NCBI GenBank assembly: GCA_048213135.1
Contig: PS015099.1
Coordinates: forward strand, 122,128 to 186,127
Source of the DNA: Reclinomonas americana ATCC 50394
Lineage: Eukaryota > Jakobida > Jakobea > Jakobida
DNA: 64,000 bases
Reading direction: 5' to 3'
The translations under genes were made by a program, and so were the position numbers. Below the pieces are notes generated by a model. It did not search any database and was not told where the DNA came from. It worked only from the letters and a program-made list of their open reading frames with translations. How positions within the stretch are numbered: the first letter of the stretch is position 1; each line of letters begins with the position of its first letter. Shown in pieces: positions 59,579 through 64,000 of this stretch.

Positions 59579-61819
59579 AGTGGCTTCGGCGGAGTCGTTT
59601 ACTCCATCGACGATCACGCCGAATACGGCCGGGCAGACGGTGACGGTGACTGGGCGAGCATTGTCAGCAAGTGATGCTGTGCGATTGGTGTCTGGCGGAA
59701 CGTGCGTGAGTGGCACGACGACGTACAACATGACGAGTGGAGCTGTGAGTGGGTCGGCTGGAGCGCGCACGCTGACTGTGTCGACGGGCAACACCAGTCT
59801 GGCGGCCGGATCTTATCTTGTGTGGTACGCTCACTGTATTGCGTTTTGTGACTCTCCTTGTGCAGTACTTGTGTGTCACCCTCGTGTTTGTGTTTGCAGT
59901 TACTTGTACGGCGGAACGGGTACGCCAGTGCAAGTTGGCAGCACGTCTTTAACCGTTGCAACAGGTGTGTTCTATGTTGTATCACTTTGCATCCATTTTC
60001 CCGCTTTTCACTCTCTCCTTTGGCAACAGGAACAAGCGTGACGAGCTTCACGCCGAGCAACATCATTGCGGAGACGAGTGGAGTGCAAGTGACTGTGAGT
60101 GGCAGTGGTCTGGCGGATGCGGATGTGGTGCAAGTTCAGAGTGCGGGATCGTGCACGGGTGCTGGCACCGTGCTGTCTCTCGTTTCGACGGCTGCCGATG
60201 GACTGACCACGATTCGGCAAACCACGAGCACGTCGCTTGCGGCGGGATCGTACTGGGTGTGGTGCGTGTGTTTGTGTCGTTCGGATTGGAAGACATGCAT
60301 GTGTGCAACGAGCGAAGAAGCGTTCGTGCTTTAGCAAGCAAGCAAGAGAGTTAGAGAGAGAGAGAGGGAGAAGAAGATCTACGAACGAGATTGCATGTTT
60401 CGTCTTGAACTGATCAGACTGGCGTGTGTTTCTCGCACAGCATTCACTTTGCGAGCGCGGGTGCGGGTGTCTGGCAGCAAGTGCCGGGCGTACTGACAGT
60501 AGGTGCGTGTCTGTGTGGCATGTGTTGAACTGAGAACTGTCACCCTTCTTCTCTCTCTCTCTCTCTCTGTGTGTGTATGTGTGTGTGTATGTGTGCGTGT
60601 GTATGTGTGTGTATATGTGTGTGTTGTGTGTGTGTGTTGTTTTTCGTAACGAGTTGACCTCATGCTGATTGTGATGTGTGATGTGCAGTGGCGTCGGCGG
60701 AGTCGTTTTCTCCGTCGACGATTACACCCAACACGGCTGGCCAGACGGTGACGGTGACTGGGCGAGCATTGTCAGCAAGTGATGCTGTGCGATTGGTGTC
60801 TGGTGGCACGTGCGTGAGCGGCACGACGACGTACAACATGACGAGCGGAGCAGTGGGTGGGTCGGCTGGAGCGCGCACGCTGACTGTGTCGACGGGCAAC
60901 ACGAGTCTGGCGGCCGGATCGTATCTCGTGTGGTTCGTTTCTGCATTCAGTGTGCGACTCTCCTTGGGTACTGTTGTTGTGACATCCTCGTGTTTCGGTG
61001 CAGTTACTTGTACGGCGGAACGGGGACGCCAGTGCAAGTTGGCAGCACGTTGCTTCTCGTAAGCAATGGTTTGTTCGTTTTCATGATATTATCCTCATTA
61101 CGCATGATTATTGACTGATGTATTCTCGATCGTCTCAGCGTCGTCGGCAACGACAAACGCCGCGTCAGCAGTGTCGTCGCTCACTGCGACACTGAATGGT
61201 CTGGTCACCAACATTTCTGCGTCGGCCAGCAACAACTACTTTGAGCTTGCGGTCGACAGCGGGGATTTCTCGACGGCGTCCGCGGTCAGCACCTTTGCTG
61301 GCAGCTATAATACCAACGGTTTCAAGAACGACGATCGACTGCATGCGATGTTCAATGGCCCACTTGTTGAGTAACTGATCGCATGATTTACCATGCAACA
61401 TGCTATGTATGAGTTTTTTTCCGATCTTGATCTCATGTGTTTTCATTTGTTAGGGAATGACAACGGATGCACGCGGCAATCTGTATGTCGCCGACTACCT
61501 GTTGCGTTGATGCCCGCATGTATTGCCATGATGACGCAGACCTGATTTGACTCTGGTGTGTGCTTCCGTGCAGCAATCAATGCATCCGATTTGTCGACAT
61601 TCACTCTGGAGATGTGTCGACATACACTGGCGGATGTGGCCAGACGCACGACTATGTGAACGGCGGTCCGTCTGTTGCTCGATTCTATAAGTTGCGTTGA
61701 ATTGCTGCTGTTGTGCGCGCGCGGGGTTCCTCTCTCGTTANNNNNNNNNNNNNNNNNNNNNNNNNNNNNNNNNNNNNNNNNNNNNNNNNNNNNNNNNNNN
61801 NNNNNNNNNNNTCCTCCTC

Positions 61820-61882
<63 letters not shown>

Positions 61883-64000
61883 TTTCCCGTTGTCTTTTGC
61901 TTTCCGTCGCCGCTGATCGCTTCCACCACACAGGCCGACAACAACGCCGTTCGTAAAGTGACCTCAGATCGGACGACGTCCACCTTGGTGGACAACAGCA
62001 CCAATTTGAATGGCTCGCCTCTGATCGACAGTGCGTTCATTGTCGCCTACGATTCATCGTCGCAATTCGTGTACTTTAGCTCGTACAACACGCACACCAT
62101 TCGGTACGTAAAGTCGCGTATTAACTGTGTTTGCACTCTGACCCCATTATTTGGCGCACACAGTCGCATCAAGAGTGACGGGACTGGCGCGATTGTGTTC
62201 TGCGGACAACACACGACGGGTGGCACTACCGATGGCGACTGCGCGACGGCAGCTAAATTCACTCTACCGTCTTCGATTGCGGTCGATCAGGCACGCAATG
62301 TGCTGTATGTCGGCTCTGGTTCCAACGTGGTAATTCGACAAATCAATCTGACCACGAACCAAGTGACGACGATTGCGGGCACTGGGGCTGCTGGATCAGG
62401 TGATGGAGCTGCACTCAGTGCGACTTTCCAGTCGACATTCGGCGTGGTTCTGGATATCACGCGCGATGTGTTGTACGTTGCCGAACGCGACCGTGGCAGC
62501 GTCCGCCAGCTCAACCTGTCGAGCATGAACGTCTCGACCGTTGTCAACGGCCCGAGTGGCAGTGTCAACGGGCCACTGGCAAATGCGCAATTCAACTTTG
62601 CGGTGAGTATCTTGCTTCTCTGCTGCGCTATGGTTTCTCTCGTGAGTCCAAAGGAATGGACTGACACGCTACTCTTGTGTGCAGTTTGGCATCATCGTCG
62701 ACGGTAATCGGTTGTATGTCACCGGTGAGTCAGAAAATGAGCAGAGGGGAGGGCTTGTGAACTGCTGGAGGTATTGAGCATCTTACACGTGGGATTGTTG
62801 GTACAGACTTCAGCGCATGTGTGGTCCATCTCATCAAGTTGCAACCATCAACTGCACGGATCACGGCATCGCCGAGCACGACCGGGGCCGGCTCTTCTGC
62901 GTCGATATCCAAGGCTGTCGCGCAACTCAACAGCGGAGCGACGTACTACTTCCGTGCGGTGACTGTGTTGTCCGACTCGACGGTGCTTACCGGATCGACG
63001 CTGTCGTTTACGAGTGCGTCTGCGCGTGTGTGTATGATATATATTTGTGATTGATGGACTGCAATATCTAACACATGCCGTGATGTGGTATGCAGCAACT
63101 GGAGCACTGACGACAGGGTTCTCGCCGACGTCGATTGCAGCGACGACGAGCAATGTGCAGATTGTGGTGACGGGTGTGAACTTGTTGGCGAGCGATGTGG
63201 TGCAAGTGGAGTCTGGAGCGTCGTGCAGCGGCAGTGGGACGGCGCTGACGCACGTGTCGGTGTCGAGTGACGGGACAACGAAAACAGTCAAGACGCCGAG
63301 TCCGTCGACGGCACTGACGAATGGATTGGACTCTGTGTGGTACGTGGGTGTGAAGGAAGAGAGGGAGAGGGAGATAGGAAAGGGGAAGAAGTAGAAGGAG
63401 CAGAAGAAGAAGGAAGAGAGAGAGAGATAGGACGAAGGAGATGGAGAGAGAGAGAGAGAGTGAAGAAGAAGAGAGAAAAATGAGGAGGTGGACGAGGATA
63501 GAGAGTTGTGGAACTCGGTGCGTTTTCTGACGTATTGTTCTTGTTGATGTCACTGTTATTATTGCTGTTGTGCGTGTTCAGTTACTTGTATGGAGGCGTG
63601 GGCGCGGCGGAGCGTGTCGGAACGACGTCGCTTGTTATCGGCAATGGTTTGTTGGATGTTCGGGGCGCATTTTGCCTGTTGTCGCATGTCGTTGATATTT
63701 CTCTCTCTCTCTCTCTCTCTGTGGGACAGCTGCCCTTGCGACGAGCAGCGCGGCGACTGCAGTGTCTACGTACACGGCGACGGTGAACGGGTCGATCACG
63801 AACAACTCTGGTGCGACGAGCAGCAACTATTTCGAGTTGGCGCGATCGAGCAGTGATTTCACGACAGCGTCGTCGGTGACGACGTATGCTGGTACGCTGG
63901 GCACTCCTGGAACAACCAATGGACCGCTTGCGAGTGTGCTGTTCAACGATCCGCGAGTTGCGTCTCTGCTTCCTGCGTGATTGCTTGTGCTTATGAGCGA
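51078..64000 (+). CDS. Giant NHL-propeller / FN3-like / IPT-like surface protein, runs off window
   Basis: ATG 51078 opens a signal peptide (MRRHALPLLFLSLLCIACVA) ending at a donor at 51151. The rest is a mosaic ectodomain built from repeating modules. NHL blades: VTTYAGTLGTPGTTNGPLAS, VGDSEGNLYLVEA, GLAIDLESSTLFVAD, SSNNALRRVSS, FAVDQARNMLYVGSD, QVTTIAGTGATGSDDGAALN, VLYVAERDYGSVRQLDL. FN3-like segments: SGATYYFRAVTVLSDSTVL, TATVNGSITNNSG. IPT/TIG-like sandwiches: FSPTSIAATTSNVQIVVTG and NTAGQTVTVTGRALSASD. Representative exons are about 51802-52001, 52051-52483, 52566-52601 and 52687-52900. The order blade set, FN3-like, IPT-like recurs about three times to 64000. No membrane anchor is visible, as the 3' end is outside. 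It could be several tandem genes, but only one signal peptide is seen. Continuity is broken by gaps and by the reversed block 57008-57690. Confidence 0.6.
51661..51748 (+). repeat. (TC)n tract after a 20-N placeholder gap
   Basis: The gap 51643-51662 is followed by CCTCCT and about 45 bases of CT. The corresponding place in the second module copy (61812-61879) has the same CCTCCTCCTC(TC)n layout, so the tract was duplicated with the module. Confidence 0.9.
52340..52760 (+). repeat. Duplicated NHL segment, copy A
   Basis: This stretch matches 62459-62879 at a constant offset of 10119 bp. The two introns inside it (52484-52565 and the one starting at 52602) are base-for-base identical to those of copy B as far as I can read, and the exons differ by few bases. 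Confidence 0.9.
53235..53545 (+). repeat. Purine tract, 125-N gap, then (CT)n
   Basis: An intron of the NHL gene runs from GAGAGG purines into the gap 53344-53468 and resumes as CGTACGTAGTA(CT)n. The layout CGTACGTA then (CT)n recurs at 57983-58051 after another gap. Confidence 0.85.
56400..56785 (+). repeat. IPT-like module, copy 1 of 3
   Basis: The exon pair starting GCGGAGTCGTTT and ending in the GGAACAGGGACGCCAGTGCA exon recurs at about 59583-59965 and 60692-61068. The protein motif FSPS then PNTAGQTVTVTGRAL is shared. All three are followed by the VQVGSTSL exon. Confidence 0.85.
57008..57690 (-). pseudogene. NHL module in reversed orientation between gaps
   Basis: Read on the minus strand, this block encodes the same series of blades as plus-strand 52050-52710: TFNQPSSFAVDQARNMLYVG, QVTTIAGTGVIGSDDGAALS, FGVALDITRDVLYVAEGG, followed by an intron and FGVVVNGNRLYAT. 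Exon-intron order is conserved, including the intron ahead of FGVVV and the one after. It is bounded by a 20-N gap (56988-57007) and a 261-N gap (57722-57982). It interrupts a plus-strand module that in the sister copy (61265-61375) continues normally. Either a real inverted copy or a wrongly oriented contig; I annotate it as non-contributing to the plus-strand protein. Confidence 0.7.
59520..59580 (+). repeat. (GT)n microsatellite after a 141-N gap
   Basis: About 55 bases of TG follow the N run 59380-59520 and end directly in a TACAG acceptor of the IPT-like exon. Confidence 0.95.
60545..60640 (+). repeat. (CT)n-(GT)n compound repeat in intron
   Basis: A CT run of about 20 bases passes into interrupted TGTGTATG repeats within an intron of the NHL gene, upstream of the third IPT-like copy. 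Confidence 0.85.
61741..61879 (+). repeat. 71-N gap followed by (CT)n
   Basis: The gap 61741-61811 is followed by CCTCCTCCTC and about 58 bases of CT, then the duplicated module exon at 61935. It mirrors 51643-51748. Confidence 0.9.
62459..62879 (+). repeat. Duplicated NHL segment, copy B
   Basis: Partner of 52340-52760. Outside the matching segment the introns diverge completely while exons stay similar (compare the introns at about 52002 and 62105, and at about 52900 and 63015). Confidence 0.9.

Overview
The window is nuclear DNA of an intron-dense, GC-rich eukaryote, most likely a free-living protist; I cannot name the lineage. Introns are short (mostly 38-90 bp), many reading frames only make sense after splicing, intergenic spaces are 35-800 bp, and long pure-pyrimidine or pure-purine tracts end in runs of N. 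The genes are eukaryotic (ubiquitin E1, kinetochore NDC80, PH domain, CLC with paired CBS domains, ENA-type ATPase). I see no rRNA, tRNA, CRISPR array, transposase or prokaryotic operon. Exon borders below come from reading-frame phase plus protein-family continuity, not transcript data.

Layout, left to right. (+) 375-5923: ubiquitin-activating enzyme E1, 5' end outside the window. (-) 7926-6105: small membrane-anchored TPR-like protein. (+) 8689-14149: 1098-residue low-complexity protein with an EF-hand-like core and repeated RPxSA motifs. (+) 14286-19442: an unusual PH / NmrA-like / SRPBCC / ADP-ribosylglycohydrolase (J1-crystallin type) four-domain protein. (-) 24350-19477: unrecognised helical and coiled-coil protein that also carries an RPxSA motif. 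(-) 27210-24511: NDC80. (+) 27581-34581: multi-membrane-span region followed by LamG-like and FN3 domains and a PPxY-bearing tail. (+) 34960-39355: ENA-type (P2D) cation ATPase. (-) 43276-39808: glutamine-dependent asparagine synthetase. (-) 48044-44072: CLC chloride channel lacking the gating glutamate. (+) 49142-49627: part of an unrecognised gene. (+) 51078-end: signal peptide followed by a very large, internally duplicated NHL-propeller / FN3-like / IPT-like surface protein that runs off the window.

Gene pairs are packed convergently (E1/TPR, fusion/coiled-coil, ATPase/AsnB) or divergently (TPR/RPxSA, NDC80/LamG, CLC/unknown). They are unrelated housekeeping, transport and surface functions, so no pathway cluster is claimed.

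The two strongest novelty candidates are the four-domain fusion protein and a second class of 5' splice site, GT|TGCG, used by roughly three dozen introns across nearly every gene. The right-hand 13 kb shows recent duplication with patchy intron identity, plus one block in reversed orientation that is either an inversion or a scaffolding error.
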